A DNA stretch of 64,000 nt from Gemmobacter lutimaris (lineage in GTDB: Bacteria > Pseudomonadota > Alphaproteobacteria > Rhodobacterales > Rhodobacteraceae), in the NCBI RefSeq assembly GCF_003570715.1, contig NZ_QXXQ01000015.1, forward strand, positions 28,287 through 92,286, read 5' to 3'. Position numbers and translations under genes: made by a program. This document shows positions 47,994-57,690 of the stretch, one piece after another. How positions within the stretch are numbered: the stretch's first letter is position 1; each line of letters begins with the position of its first letter. Under the pieces are notes generated by a model. It made no database searches. It saw only the letters and a list, made by a program, of their open reading frames with translations, and was not told where the DNA came from.

Positions 47994-49135
47994 TGACTAC
48001 TGCACCCGAAACCGCACGAAACCTTGGTAGCGCGGCTGCGGCACTGTTGGTCAATCCGCATGTGGCCGCCCTTCCGCCTTACAACGCCGGAATGTCCTTG
48101 GCCCGCGCCCGGGCGTTGAGCGGGCATGACGATCTGGCGCGGTTGGCCAGCAATGAAAACCCCGATGGCTGTTCGCCCGCCGTTCTGGCCGCGTTGGCCG
48201 GTGGTGGTTTTGAGCCTTGGCGCTATGCCGATCCGGCCTGCACCGCGCTGCGCGAAGCTTTGGCAAAGCGGCTCGGGGTTGATGCAGGCGTGATTGTCGT
48301 TGGCAACGGGTCCGAGGAAATGATTGCCGCCATTTCGCGCGGCGTTCTGGTAGCTGGCACGCAGGTCGTGACCGTGGTGCCAAGCTTTGGCCTGCACGAG
48401 ATCGAACCCTTGGCCGCAGGGGCAACGGTTGTGAAAGTGCCGATGACGCCAGCGGCAGGTTTTGATCTGGTGGCACTGGAGGCGGCAATTGCCGCCGGGC
48501 CGCGCGTGGTGTTTCTGTCTTCGCCCTGGAACCCGGTAGGGCCCGCGCTGGATCTGGCAGCCTTGCGGCGCCTGATTGCAGCCGTCCGGCCGGGGACTTT
48601 GTTTGTGCTGGACGAGGCGTATTTCGAATATGCGGACGCAGATGCACCCGACGGAATTGAGGCATTGCGGAGTAGCGGCATTGCCTACGTCGTGCTGCGA
48701 ACCTTTTCCAAAGCCTACGGTCTGGCCGGTTTGCGCGTCGGCTATGCGGTATGTTCAGACCCCGAAATTGCACGGGTGATCGCCTCGGCCAAGACCCCGT
48801 TCAACGTGAATGGGGCCGCACAACTTGCCGCGGTGGCGGCCCTTGAAGATGATGCCTGGATGAAGGCCTCGGTTGCGCGCATCCGTTCCGAACGGGACCG
48901 TGTTGCGCTTGCCTTGGCCGCAATGGGGCTGAACGCAGCCCGGTCGCAAACCAATTTCCTGTTCTTTGACACCGGGCGCGACAGTTCCACTGTAGCGGCG
49001 GCACTTCTGCAAGACGGCATCATTGTCAAGCCTTGGCGCGAGGCGGGCTATACCAAATGGCTGCGCGCCACCATCGGCAAGCCTGCCGACAATGATCGGC
49101 TGATAGCCTCGCTGCAAAAGCAGGTGGCAGGATGA
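47993..49135 (+). CDS. Class I/II aminotransferase, histidinol-phosphate aminotransferase-like
   Basis: 380 residues from the ATG at 47993, which shares one base with the previous stop. LARLASNENPDGCSPAVLAA near residue 50, FVLDEAYFEYADADA and the PLP-lysine motif VLRTFSKAYGLAGLRVGYAV are those of HisC-type enzymes. HisC acts on an imidazole substrate; here the gene is not with histidine biosynthesis genes but between an oxygenase system and a 2-hydroxyacid dehydrogenase. A plausible task is interconversion of imidazole-pyruvate (or its methyl derivative) and histidine. Confidence 0.88.
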   Translation: MTTAPETARNLGSAAAALLVNPHVAALPPYNAGMSLARARALSGHDDLARLASNENPDGCSPAVLAALAGGGFEPWRYADPACTALREALAKRLGVDAGVIVVGNGSEEMIAAISRGVLVAGTQVVTVVPSFGLHEIEPLAAGATVVKVPMTPAAGFDLVALEAAIAAGPRVVFLSSPWNPVGPALDLAALRRLIAAVRPGTLFVLDEAYFEYADADAPDGIEALRSSGIAYVVLRTFSKAYGLAGLRVGYAVCSDPEIARVIASAKTPFNVNGAAQLAAVAALEDDAWMKASVARIRSERDRVALALAAMGLNAARSQTNFLFFDTGRDSSTVAAALLQDGIIVKPWREAGYTKWLRATIGKPADNDRLIASLQKQVAG

Positions 49136-50541
49136 TGGCTCGGGCAGCAACCCCAGACCCGACCGCCCTGCAACAAGCCTTGGTCGCCGCCGTTGGCGCT
49201 GGCCATGTACGGAACGACGCTGGCCCGGATCACGGAGCCGAACTTTTGGTCCTGCCCGCATCCACCGCCGAGGTGGCCGCTGTCGTGGCCATTGCCCGGG
49301 TACATGGCGTCAGCATCGTGGCGCAAGGCGGTCATACCGGTTTGGTCGGCGGCTGCCAGTCGCATCCCGGCCAGATCGTGCTGTCACTGGCACGCATGGC
49401 GTTGATTGAGGCAATTTACCCCGACGAACGCGTGGCCATCGTGCAGGCAGGCGTAGCGCTGGAGGCCTTGCAGAATGCCGCAATTGCGCATGGGCTGGAA
49501 CCCGGCATCGACCTTGCGGCACGGGGCACGGCCACCATCGGCGGCATGGTGTCGACCAACGCGGGTGGCATCATGGCGCACCGCTATGGGGTGATGCGCC
49601 ATCGCGTGTTGGGGTTGGAGGCGGTACTGCCCGATGGCACCATCTATTCCGACATGACCCGCGTGGTGAAAAATACCGCGGGCTATGATCTGAAGCACCT
49701 GTTCATCGGCGCGGAAGGCACGCTTGGCATCGTTACGCGGGTGGTGATCAAGTTGGAGCCGCTGCCGCAATGCACCGCCACGGTGATGCTGGGCCTGCCA
49801 TCGGTGGCTGCGACGTTGGAGGCAATCAACCTCGCGTTGCGCTCCGATGCTGGGCATTTGCGCGCGGCTGAGGGGCTTTGGCAGTCTTATATTCAACTGA
49901 CCGCTCAGGCGCAGGGCTGGTCGGAACCGAGCTTTCCACTGGATCAGCCGGTCTGTCTCTTGTTGATGCTGGGCGGTGCCAATCAGGCCGATCTGAACGA
50001 GGGTATCGAACAGATCTTCGGCGAAATCCTTGACCGCCACCCAACTGCCACCGGCATCATCGCTGCGTCCAAACGGCAAGAGGCCGATTTGTGGCGGCTG
50101 CGCGAGGATACCGATCAGTTGTACCGCGCCCATGCGGCGGCGCCGTCCTATGATGTCTCGGTGCCGCTGTCCGAAATCGGGGCCTATGTTGATCATGTGA
50201 AAAGCGGTCTGGCCCGGATCGACGCCGATCTGGATCCCTATGTCTTTGGGCATCTGGCCGACGGCAATCTTCATATCGTTCTGAACCGCACCGGTCCGCT
50301 GGATGACGCCATGTCCAGCGCAGTAGAGCATGTGCTTTACGCAAACCTGCGTGCCCTTGGCGGATCATTTTCTGCCGAACACGGGGTCGGGACCAAACGC
50401 ATAGCCGCCTTGGTCGCCACATCTGACCCGGTGAAGTTCGCCACGATGATGCGCATCAAGCAGGCGCTTGACCCCGACCAGACCCTCAATCCCGGCAAAG
50501 TTCTGCCGTCTCAGCCCTTAGCTCGCGAGAAATTCCAATGA
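49132..50541 (+). CDS. FAD-binding 2-hydroxyacid dehydrogenase (D-lactate/glycolate oxidase GlcD-like)
   Basis: 469 residues. The FAD-binding type 4 domain shows [40 protein letters not shown] and [20 protein letters not shown]. The C-terminal FAD-oxidase domain includes [16 protein letters not shown] and [13 protein letters not shown], which carry the usual metal- and substrate-binding histidines. This family oxidises D-2-hydroxy acids to 2-oxo acids. Coupled by 4-bp overlaps to the HisC-like gene and to the peptidase fusion, it may oxidise an imidazole-lactate that the aminotransferase then aminates. Confidence 0.88.
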   Translation: MMARAATPDPTALQQALVAAVGAGHVRNDAGPDHGAELLVLPASTAEVAAVVAIARVHGVSIVAQGGHTGLVGGCQSHPGQIVLSLARMALIEAIYPDERVAIVQAGVALEALQNAAIAHGLEPGIDLAARGTATIGGMVSTNAGGIMAHRYGVMRHRVLGLEAVLPDGTIYSDMTRVVKNTAGYDLKHLFIGAEGTLGIVTRVVIKLEPLPQCTATVMLGLPSVAATLEAINLALRSDAGHLRAAEGLWQSYIQLTAQAQGWSEPSFPLDQPVCLLLMLGGANQADLNEGIEQIFGEILDRHPTATGIIAASKRQEADLWRLREDTDQLYRAHAAAPSYDVSVPLSEIGAYVDHVKSGLARIDADLDPYVFGHLADGNLHIVLNRTGPLDDAMSSAVEHVLYANLRALGGSFSAEHGVGTKRIAALVATSDPVKFATMMRIKQALDPDQTLNPGKVLPSQPLAREKFQ

Positions 50542-52490
50542 TGCAGCCGCGCGACCTGACGCAATCCGCCGACACCAGCCTGCCGTTCGCGTTGGACTAC
50601 GCAACAATGCGTCAGCGCTTTCTGTCAGCCGCCCGGGCGGCAGGGGCGGCACTGTCCGAGCACATTCATCCGCTGCATGGCCCGGATGGAAAGACGATCG
50701 CCACGGATGTGGCGCTGATCGGTCAGGCCGATGCGCCGAAACTGATGGTGATGATTTCCGGCACGCACGGGGTTGAGGGGGCTTATGGCTCCGCCTGCCA
50801 AACGGCGTGGCTGGGGCAAAAAGCCAATTGGGCGCTACCCGAAGACACTGCCGTTCTGATGATCCATCTGATCAACCCTTGGGGCACGGCATGGTCCCGC
50901 CGGGTGAACGAAGACAACGTCGATCTGAACCGGAACTTTATTGATTGGACTGCAAAGCCGCCTGAAAACCCCGCTTACGCAGATCTGCATCCGGCCTTGG
51001 TTGTGGCAGCCTGGGATGGGCCGGAGCGGATCGCGGCGGATGAGGCCTTGGCGGAATTAACCAAAGCCAAGGGTCAGACGGCAGTGTCCTTGATCATCGA
51101 AGCTGGGCAATACGCCTATCCCGATGGCCTGTTCTATGGCGGTAACTCCCCGGTTTGGTCAAACCGCGTACTGACGTCCGTGCTGGAAGATTTTGGTCAA
51201 AAGGCCGGGCAAGTCATTGTGTTTGACTTGCACACGGGCGCCGGGCCCTACGGCTATCCGGCACTGTTGTCGGTCAGCCCGGTGGATCATGCGGGCCTTG
51301 CCTGGGGGACCGAGATGTTCGGCCCCGCGATGGTGCCGGTGATCACGGGTGCCGCTGCGACGACAAACACCGGCATTGCGGCCACGGCCACTGGTTATGT
51401 CTCGGCCTTTGTGCGCGCCGCGATGGGCCAGGCGCGCGTACTGCCTTTGGTGATGGAATGTGGCACGCTGAGCAGCGCCGAGATGCAGCAACGTGTGGTG
51501 GATGACAACTGGCTGCATCTTTACGGCAAGCCCGAGTCAGAGCGTGGCCAGCGCATCAAGACCGACCTCGCGCACGGCTTCATTCCGCAGGACGCCAGTT
51601 GGCAACAGATTTGCCTTTCGACCAGCCTTCGTCATTTTGATACGGCCTTGACGGCCCTGAAAAAGGTCGAAGCAAAACCCGGTTCTGCGGCAGTACGTGC
51701 AGCCAAGGTGGAGGTTACCCCCAAGGGCACCCCCGCAGTCGAAGTGGTTGATCTGCATAAATCCTTTGGCCAGTTGGAGGTTCTGAAGGGTGTGAACCTG
51801 ACGGCCTATCCGGGCCAAGTGGTGTCGATGATCGGATCATCGGGGTCGGGCAAAAGCACTATGCTGCGCTGCATCAACCTGCTGGAACAGCCAAACTCTG
51901 GCCGGGTCGTGATCGACGGCGAACTGGTGCGGATGAAGCCGCACGCCAAGGGCGGCACGACAGCCGCCGATCCGCGTCAGATCGAACACATCCGCGCGCG
52001 GGTCGGGATGGTGTTCCAGAACTTCAATCTTTGGCCGCACATGACGGTGTTGGAAAACATCATTGAGGCACCGATCCATGTGCTGAAAGAAGCGCGCGCC
52101 GATGCGGTGGAGCATGCGCATGCGCTGCTCAAAAAGGTCGGCCTGTCCGAAAAGCACGCGCATTATCCGGGCCAGCTTTCGGGTGGTCAGCAACAACGCG
52201 CCGCCATTGCGCGGACGCTGGCGATGCGCCCGAAAGTGATGCTGTTTGATGAACCCACCTCGGCGCTGGACCCTGAATTGGTGGGCGAAGTGCTGCGCGT
52301 CATCCGCCAACTCGCCGAGGAAGGCAACACCATGATCCTAGTGACGCATGAGATGCAGTTCGCCCGCGAGGTCAGCCACAAGGTTTTGTTCCTGCACCAA
52401 GGTCGCGTGGAGGAAGAAGGCACGCCTGCCGATCTGTTCGGCCAACCGAAATCCGAACGTTTGCGCCAGTTCCTGGCCAGGACGTTCTGA
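50538..52490 (+). CDS. Fusion of a DUF2817 (M14-like) peptidase domain and an amino acid ABC transporter ATPase
   Basis: 650 residues. Residues about 15-375 form a DUF2817 zinc-peptidase-like domain: His77 and Glu80 in [15 protein letters not shown], Asn131-Arg132 in [13 protein letters not shown], His232 in [13 protein letters not shown] and Glu307 in [12 protein letters not shown] match the carboxypeptidase-type site. Residues about 400-650 form a full HisP-type ATPase: Walker A at 433-441 (GSSGSGKST), [17 protein letters not shown] and [21 protein letters not shown] at 51708 could allow separate initiation of the ATPase, but no ribosome-binding site is visible. The fusion would couple import to hydrolysis of a peptide or amide. 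Confidence 0.87.
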   Translation: MMQPRDLTQSADTSLPFALDYATMRQRFLSAARAAGAALSEHIHPLHGPDGKTIATDVALIGQADAPKLMVMISGTHGVEGAYGSACQTAWLGQKANWALPEDTAVLMIHLINPWGTAWSRRVNEDNVDLNRNFIDWTAKPPENPAYADLHPALVVAAWDGPERIAADEALAELTKAKGQTAVSLIIEAGQYAYPDGLFYGGNSPVWSNRVLTSVLEDFGQKAGQVIVFDLHTGAGPYGYPALLSVSPVDHAGLAWGTEMFGPAMVPVITGAAATTNTGIAATATGYVSAFVRAAMGQARVLPLVMECGTLSSAEMQQRVVDDNWLHLYGKPESERGQRIKTDLAHGFIPQDASWQQICLSTSLRHFDTALTALKKVEAKPGSAAVRAAKVEVTPKGTPAVEVVDLHKSFGQLEVLKGVNLTAYPGQVVSMIGSSGSGKSTMLRCINLLEQPNSGRVVIDGELVRMKPHAKGGTTAADPRQIEHIRARVGMVFQNFNLWPHMTVLENIIEAPIHVLKEARADAVEHAHALLKKVGLSEKHAHYPGQLSGGQQQRAAIARTLAMRPKVMLFDEPTSALDPELVGEVLRVIRQLAEEGNTMILVTHEMQFAREVSHKVLFLHQGRVEEEGTPADLFGQPKSERLRQFLARTF

Positions 52491-52580
52491 GACTGACATC
52501 GCGACCCGGCCAGCCAGAACAGCGCGAAAACCGGTGCGGTGAAGACCAACAGAAAAACGTAGTTCAACAAGGAGACGGAC

Positions 52581-53375
52581 ATGAAATTGAAAGTTCTTTC
52601 GCTCATTGCACTGCTCGCGGGGGCAGCGACGGGGGCACAGGCCGAAGGCCAGCTGAAGATCGGCACCGAAGGCGCCTATCCGCCGTGGAGCATGGCCGAC
52701 GCCAATGGTGCTGTCACCGGTTTTGACGCCGACGTAGGCAACATGCTGTGCACCAAGCTTGCGATGGAATGTGTGTTTGTGGTTCAGGCATTTGACGGCC
52801 TGATCCCGGCATTGCAGGCCAAACAGTTCGACATCATCATCTCGGGCATGTCGATCACCGCCGACCGCAAGAAGGAAATCAACTTCTCGACCGGTTATGC
52901 TGAACTGGCAAACAAGGTTGTCGTCGCCAAAGATTCCGACCTTGCTGGCATCACTGAGATCCCGGCGCTGTTGGCCGCTCTTGATGGCCATTCGGTTGGC
53001 GTGCAGGCAGGTACCACCCATGCCCATTTCATGGAAAAGTTGGCCCCGACCGCGACGCTGAAATCCTACGCGACTTTGGATGAAATGCAGATCGACCTTG
53101 CCAACGGCCGAGTGGATGCGGGCTTTGCTGATGTCTCGGCACTGCAAAGCTTCCTCGACAAGCCCGAAGGCGCAGGCTTCCAGTTTGTCGACGTGAACAT
53201 CATCTCCACCTTCGATGCGACTTTGGGCGAAGGCGTGGGCGTCGGCATTCGTCAGGACGACACAGACCTGAAAGCGAAAATCGATACCGCCCTTTGCGAG
53301 TTGATCGCGGATGGTTCGATCAAAGCTTCCAGCGAGAAATGGTTCAAAATGGATATCTCGCGCCCCTGCCAATAA
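52581..53375 (+). CDS. Periplasmic amino-acid-type ABC transporter binding protein (second importer)
   Basis: 264 residues with a signal peptide (KVLSLIALLAGAATGAQA). The mature part starts with EGQLKIGTEGAYPPWSMADA and contains VTGFDADVGNMLCTKLAMEC, typical of the lysine/arginine/ornithine/histidine family. Trp and Met near the pocket start differ from the binding protein at 26341, whose equivalent part reads PPFSFKQAD. This suggests a different ligand. The gene lies 90 bp after the fusion gene, and a hairpin follows it. Confidence 0.94.
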   Translation: MKLKVLSLIALLAGAATGAQAEGQLKIGTEGAYPPWSMADANGAVTGFDADVGNMLCTKLAMECVFVVQAFDGLIPALQAKQFDIIISGMSITADRKKEINFSTGYAELANKVVVAKDSDLAGITEIPALLAALDGHSVGVQAGTTHAHFMEKLAPTATLKSYATLDEMQIDLANGRVDAGFADVSALQSFLDKPEGAGFQFVDVNIISTFDATLGEGVGVGIRQDDTDLKAKIDTALCELIADGSIKASSEKWFKMDISRPCQ

Positions 53376-53402
53376 GGCCGGACAGGGATTTCAAGAACAG
53401 GC

Positions 53403-53427
53403 CGCGCCCGACATCAGATCGGGCGCG
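53403..53427 (+). promoter_or_regulatory. Intercistronic hairpin after the second binding-protein gene
   Basis: CGCGCCCGA (53403-53411) pairs perfectly with TCGGGCGCG (53419-53427) over a 7-base loop. No T-run follows. Its place matches that of the hairpin at 27131 in the other importer operon. Confidence 0.6.
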
Positions 53428-53451
53428 AGCATCAGAAAACGGGATGAGACG

Positions 53452-54159
53452 ATGGAATTCGGTTTGTTGCAGGTCTGGGAGGGTGGCTGGATCGGTGCGA
53501 TCCTGCGTGGCGCTGCTGTCACCATCGCTGTCGGTGTGGCCAGCATGATCTTTGGGCTGATCATCGGGACGATCTGCGGCCTGATCAAATGGCGCGCGGT
53601 GTTCGGGCTGTCGCACCTGGTCGATCTGTACACATCGGTCATCCGCGGTGTGCCGGAACTGTTGATCATCTACCTGTTGTTTTTCGGGTCCGTAGAATTT
53701 GTCACTAAAATTGCCACCGTCTTCGGCTTCGCTGAACTAGCCAATGCGGGCTACGCGTTTTTCATCACCGTGGCCGCGATCAGCGCCATTTCGGGCGCTT
53801 ATTCGACCGAAGTTATCCGTGGTGCGCTTGCCGCGATCCCGAAAGGGCATATCGAGGCGGCCGTGGCACTTGGCCTTCCAAGCCGCCGGATATTTGCGCG
53901 TATCATTGCACCACAAATGCTGCGCATCGCCTTTCCGGGCATCAACAACGTCTGGCAAACTACGATCAAGGACACGGCGCTGGTGTCTGTGGTGGGCCTG
54001 CAAGAGCTGATGCGGACCGCCTTCATCGGCGCGGGATCAACCCATAACCCTCTGATCTTCTATACAATTGCCGCCTTGGTCTACCTGATGATCACGCTGA
54101 TCAGCCAAGTTGGCTTCAATAAGGTCGAAGCCGTTTTGTCACCACGGAAAGGGGCCTGA
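53452..54159 (+). CDS. Amino acid ABC transporter permease (HisQ-like), second importer
   Basis: 235 residues from the ATG at 53452; a longer frame would run into the binding-protein gene and cover the hairpin. Membrane segments start at about residue 15 (AILRGAAVTIAVGVASMIFG). YTSVIRGVPELLIIYLLFFG and the coupling loop IPKGHIEAAVALGLPSRRIF are typical of HisQ. It pairs with the permease that begins three bases downstream of its stop. Confidence 0.93.
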   Translation: MEFGLLQVWEGGWIGAILRGAAVTIAVGVASMIFGLIIGTICGLIKWRAVFGLSHLVDLYTSVIRGVPELLIIYLLFFGSVEFVTKIATVFGFAELANAGYAFFITVAAISAISGAYSTEVIRGALAAIPKGHIEAAVALGLPSRRIFARIIAPQMLRIAFPGINNVWQTTIKDTALVSVVGLQELMRTAFIGAGSTHNPLIFYTIAALVYLMITLISQVGFNKVEAVLSPRKGA

Positions 54160-54162
54160 ACC

Positions 54163-54882
54163 ATGGAACTTATTCAGCTTGCCGTGCCGGTGCTGCTCAA
54201 AGGTCTATGGATGACCCTGACGCTGACTGCCCTTTCCGTAGCTATCGGGTTCAACCTTGGCCTTGGTCTTGCGATCATGCGCGGGTCCGACAAGGCTTGG
54301 GTGTCCGGGTTCGCGCGCTACTACAGTATCGCGTTTCGCGGCACGCCACTCTTGGTGCAGATATTCCTGATTTACTACGGGCTTGGGCAGATCAGATTTA
54401 TTCACGACGTACCGACCCTGTGGTGGGTCATCAGCGAAGGGTCGCGCTGCGCGGTACTGGCGCTTGCCCTGAACACCGCCGCTTATACGTCTGAAATCCT
54501 GCGCGGCGGGCTGGTTTCGGTGCCTGCTGGTCTGACTGAGGCTGCAAAAGCCTGCGGCATGTCGCGCGCCATGCGGTTTCGTCGGATCGAGTTTCCGCTG
54601 GCCATCCGGCAGGCGCTGCCCGCCTATGGGAACGAACTTGTATTGATGGTCAAGGGCACCAGCTTGGCTTCAACTATCACCGTTCTCGAAATCACCGGCT
54701 ACGCCAAGCGCCTGATGAGCCAGACCTATGCGATTTTCGAAGTTTTCGCCATCGCAGGAGTGCTCTATTTGGCGCTGAATCTGGTGTTGATTAGCGTGGT
54801 CCGGCTCGTCGAACGCCGATTGATGCGCCATACACGGCCAGTGTCGCAGGGCCGCGCCGCCATTGCGATATCAGCGATTTGA
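54163..54882 (+). CDS. Amino acid ABC transporter permease (HisM-like), second importer
   Basis: 239 residues. [20 protein letters not shown], the coupling loop VPAGLTEAAKACGMSRAMRF and ALPAYGNELVLMVKGTSLAS are typical of HisM-type subunits. It ends the long operon that began with the Rieske oxygenase. A 145-bp gap without obvious terminator separates it from the amidase gene. Confidence 0.93.
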   Translation: MELIQLAVPVLLKGLWMTLTLTALSVAIGFNLGLGLAIMRGSDKAWVSGFARYYSIAFRGTPLLVQIFLIYYGLGQIRFIHDVPTLWWVISEGSRCAVLALALNTAAYTSEILRGGLVSVPAGLTEAAKACGMSRAMRFRRIEFPLAIRQALPAYGNELVLMVKGTSLASTITVLEITGYAKRLMSQTYAIFEVFAIAGVLYLALNLVLISVVRLVERRLMRHTRPVSQGRAAIAISAI

Positions 54883-55027
54883 TTGGTATTTGGCATGAAA
54901 ATTCTCTCGACGCTGCATTGGAAAGCGAAGGGCAGGTTTTTGCCGGTAGTCGTGCTTGGATAGGACTGTCATTTGTCCTCTGGCGGATCGGTATGAGACC
55001 AGAGTCACATGTTAGCGGAAAGATCAT

Positions 55028-56413
55028 ATGACCGAGCTATGGAAGCTGACTGCAAGCGAACTCGCACCTCTCATCGCCGGGCGGCAGATTTCTGTGAAGG
55101 AAGCCATTGCTTCGGTACTTGAACGGATCGACGCCGTGAACCCAGCCCTGAACAGCATCGTCCAGCGGATGGATGAGCAAGCTTTGGCGACGGCGGAAGC
55201 GGCCGACATCAGCTTGGCGCACGGTGAGGTTCCGGGACCGCTGACCGGTATCGCGGTGACGATAAAGGTCAATGTTGATCAGGCGGGCTTTGCCACGACA
55301 AACGGCCTGCGCACCCAAGCCGGGCTTGGGGCGGAAGTCGACAGTCCGGTAGTGGCTAACTTGCGCAAAGCAGGCGCGATCATCGTGGGTCGGACGAACA
55401 CCCCCGCCTTTTCGCTGCGGTGGTTTACTAGCAACAGCCTGCATGGTTCAACGAAAAATCCGCGCAATCAATGCCTTACACCTGGTGGCTCGTCAGGCGG
55501 GGCTGGAGCTGCGGTCGCATCTGGCATGGGAGCGATCGGTCACGGGACCGACATTGCCGGGTCGATCCGTTACCCGGCTTACGCCTGCGGTGTGCACGGC
55601 CTTCGCCCGTCGCTAGGACGCGTCCCCGGCTTCAACGCCACAGCAGGAGATCGGCTGATTGGAGGGCAGTTGATGGCGGTGTCTGGACCGCTGGCTCGAT
55701 CGGTTCCCGATCTGCGGCTCTCGTTGGCCGCAATGTCCGCTAGGGACATGCGAGATCCGTGGTGGCAGCCGATGCCGTTGCGAGGCGCCGATGTGCCGCG
55801 CAAGGTCGCCTATTTCGAGGCACCCGAGGGCATGAACGTGGCGCAACCAATCCGCGATGCGCTTCGTACCGCAGCAACCAGGCTGAGCGACGCGGGTTAC
55901 CAAGTCGAAGAGGTGCTCCCGCCGCCATTTCGCGAGGCGCGCGACATGCAATTGCGCTTGTGGATGGCCGAGTTTAGACAGGACGGCACTGCAGCGTTGC
56001 GGGCCGAAAACGATCCGGACGCGAATTTCGTTTATGCACAGATGACCCGTCATTGCCCTGAGATTGATTTGCCCGGCATGATGGCCACCCTGAGGGCACG
56101 TGCGCGTCTCACGCGGTTGTGGCGGACCTTCCTGGCGGATTGGCCTCTGGTATTGTGCCCAGTGTCGGGTGAGTTGCCGTTCCTCGATCACCGCGACGTG
56201 GCCTCGCCCTCCGACTTCGATGCGGTACTGGAGGCGCAGCTTACGATGATCGCCATACCATTTATGGGCTTGCCAGGGCTGAGCGTGGCCACCGACTCCG
56301 TCGGATCAAACCCTGTCGGCGTGCAGCTTGTGGCTGACCAGTTCTGCGAAGACCTGCTGCTTGAGGCTGGCGAGAATCTGGCCCCAGAACCGCTCGGATT
56401 GGCGATGGCTTAG
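55028..56413 (+). CDS. Amidase signature family protein
   Basis: 461 residues. The Ser-cisSer-Lys triad is recognisable: Lys in GIAVTIKVNVDQAG, the first Ser in TPGGSSGGAGAAVASGMGAI and the nucleophile Ser in GTDIAGSIRYPAYACGVHGL. It would hydrolyse an amide (carboxamide or N-acyl bond). The codon use is less GC-rich than in the preceding importer. It may act on the same class of imported compounds, but its separate transcription cannot be ruled out and its substrate is unknown. Confidence 0.9.
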   Translation: MTELWKLTASELAPLIAGRQISVKEAIASVLERIDAVNPALNSIVQRMDEQALATAEAADISLAHGEVPGPLTGIAVTIKVNVDQAGFATTNGLRTQAGLGAEVDSPVVANLRKAGAIIVGRTNTPAFSLRWFTSNSLHGSTKNPRNQCLTPGGSSGGAGAAVASGMGAIGHGTDIAGSIRYPAYACGVHGLRPSLGRVPGFNATAGDRLIGGQLMAVSGPLARSVPDLRLSLAAMSARDMRDPWWQPMPLRGADVPRKVAYFEAPEGMNVAQPIRDALRTAATRLSDAGYQVEEVLPPPFREARDMQLRLWMAEFRQDGTAALRAENDPDANFVYAQMTRHCPEIDLPGMMATLRARARLTRLWRTFLADWPLVLCPVSGELPFLDHRDVASPSDFDAVLEAQLTMIAIPFMGLPGLSVATDSVGSNPVGVQLVADQFCEDLLLEAGENLAPEPLGLAMA

Positions 56414-56616
56414 CGCGAGCGATGAAAGTACGGACTCACTCCTCTGTGTGGAATTGTTGTTTTGATGGTGCTAAACGCGTATAAAGACTTTGGATTTCCT
56501 TACGCCGTGAATCATACGCTTGATGATCGAAGCGGAGATTAAATGGCAATGAACCATAAGTCCCATTGTCTTTTGTCATGCGCATTTCAAGCGTGGGCCC
56601 CAGCCGCCGATCGTGA

Positions 56617-57609
56617 AGTTGCCTCCTCCGCCTAGCCCAGTTTCTGACACTGCAGGGAAGCCCGCGCGGTGTCGTCGTTCATTTAAGGGGCGGCCATAGC
56701 AACATCGGGGATATCGCGATTCTTGCTACAGGGCATGTCCTGGAACATCCTGATTCGGAGGGTTTACTGTTCAGCTCCTGGGAAGACCTTGGTCCGATTG
56801 ATCCGCAGGGGCGTGTAACTACTTTAGGCTCGGGTCTATCCATTATGGACCGGGTCATCAGCCTGCTGAAGGCGGGCCAAAAGGTCAAAATCCTTCCGGT
56901 TTCGCGCCGTGGCTTGCTGCCAAGAACCCATGCGCCATCCTCGCCACTTCCCATCAGTCTTGGCGACATCCCCTTTGGGGCGCCGATGAGTGTTCTGACG
57001 GATTGGTTGCGCAGCCTTGCCAGACGGGCTGAGCAGCGCGGCGGAACTTGGCGCGATGCAATCGATGGTGTGCGCCCCCACATCAAGTCCATCTGGCGTA
57101 GCCTCCCCGCGATCGAGCGTGCGCGTTTCCTGCGCCATGCCGCCACCCTGTGGGACGTACACCGCCACCGCATCCCACCAGATGCCGCAGCGATCATCGA
57201 CGACGCGTTGTCCAGTGGCCAGTTGAGCCTGCTTCGCGGCGCGTTCCTCGGCGCAAGCCGCACCCACCACGGCACCGAGACGGTGAATATCCGAACCTCA
57301 GGGAGCGGAGAGAACATGAAACTCGACGCAGGCATAGTATTCGACTGCCGGGGAATCCGTCGCGACCCCGCACGCCATGCCTCGCCGCTAATCGCCGGGC
57401 TTTTTGCAAGTGGCGCAGCGCGCATTGATCCGTTGAACATTGGCCTCGATGTAGATCTGTCTTCTCGGTTGATCAGCGCTTCTGGAAAAGCTTCCGATCG
57501 GCTCTTTGCAATCGGTCCAGTCTCGCGTGCGGCATTTTGGGAGATTACCGCGATCCCCGATATCCGGGATCAGACTCAAAAGCTCGCAGCCACCCTAATC
57601 GTAAGCTAG
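56617..57609 (+). pseudogene. FAD/NAD(P)-binding protein, 5'-truncated
   Basis: The frame is open from just after a stop at 56614-56616 to 57609. The conceptual protein has GDIAILATGHVLEHP, then TLGSGLSIMDRVISLLKAGQ and LPVSRRGLLPRTHAPS, which are the central parts of the FAD-NAD(P)-binding family (NAD_binding_9 type). The N-terminal Rossmann motif, expected about 180 residues earlier, is absent. An ATG at 56845 gives a 254-residue open frame, but it starts inside the domain. The 200 bp in front (56414-56616) contain no gene and are notably AT-richer. Probably a remnant at the edge of the metabolic region. Confidence 0.65.
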
Positions 57610-57690
57610 ATTTCCTCTAGTTAAAGCGAATGAGGTGCCCTGAGGTACTGTCGCGCGGTGCCAAGGCATCCTTCTGCTTCAAAGTTGTCT

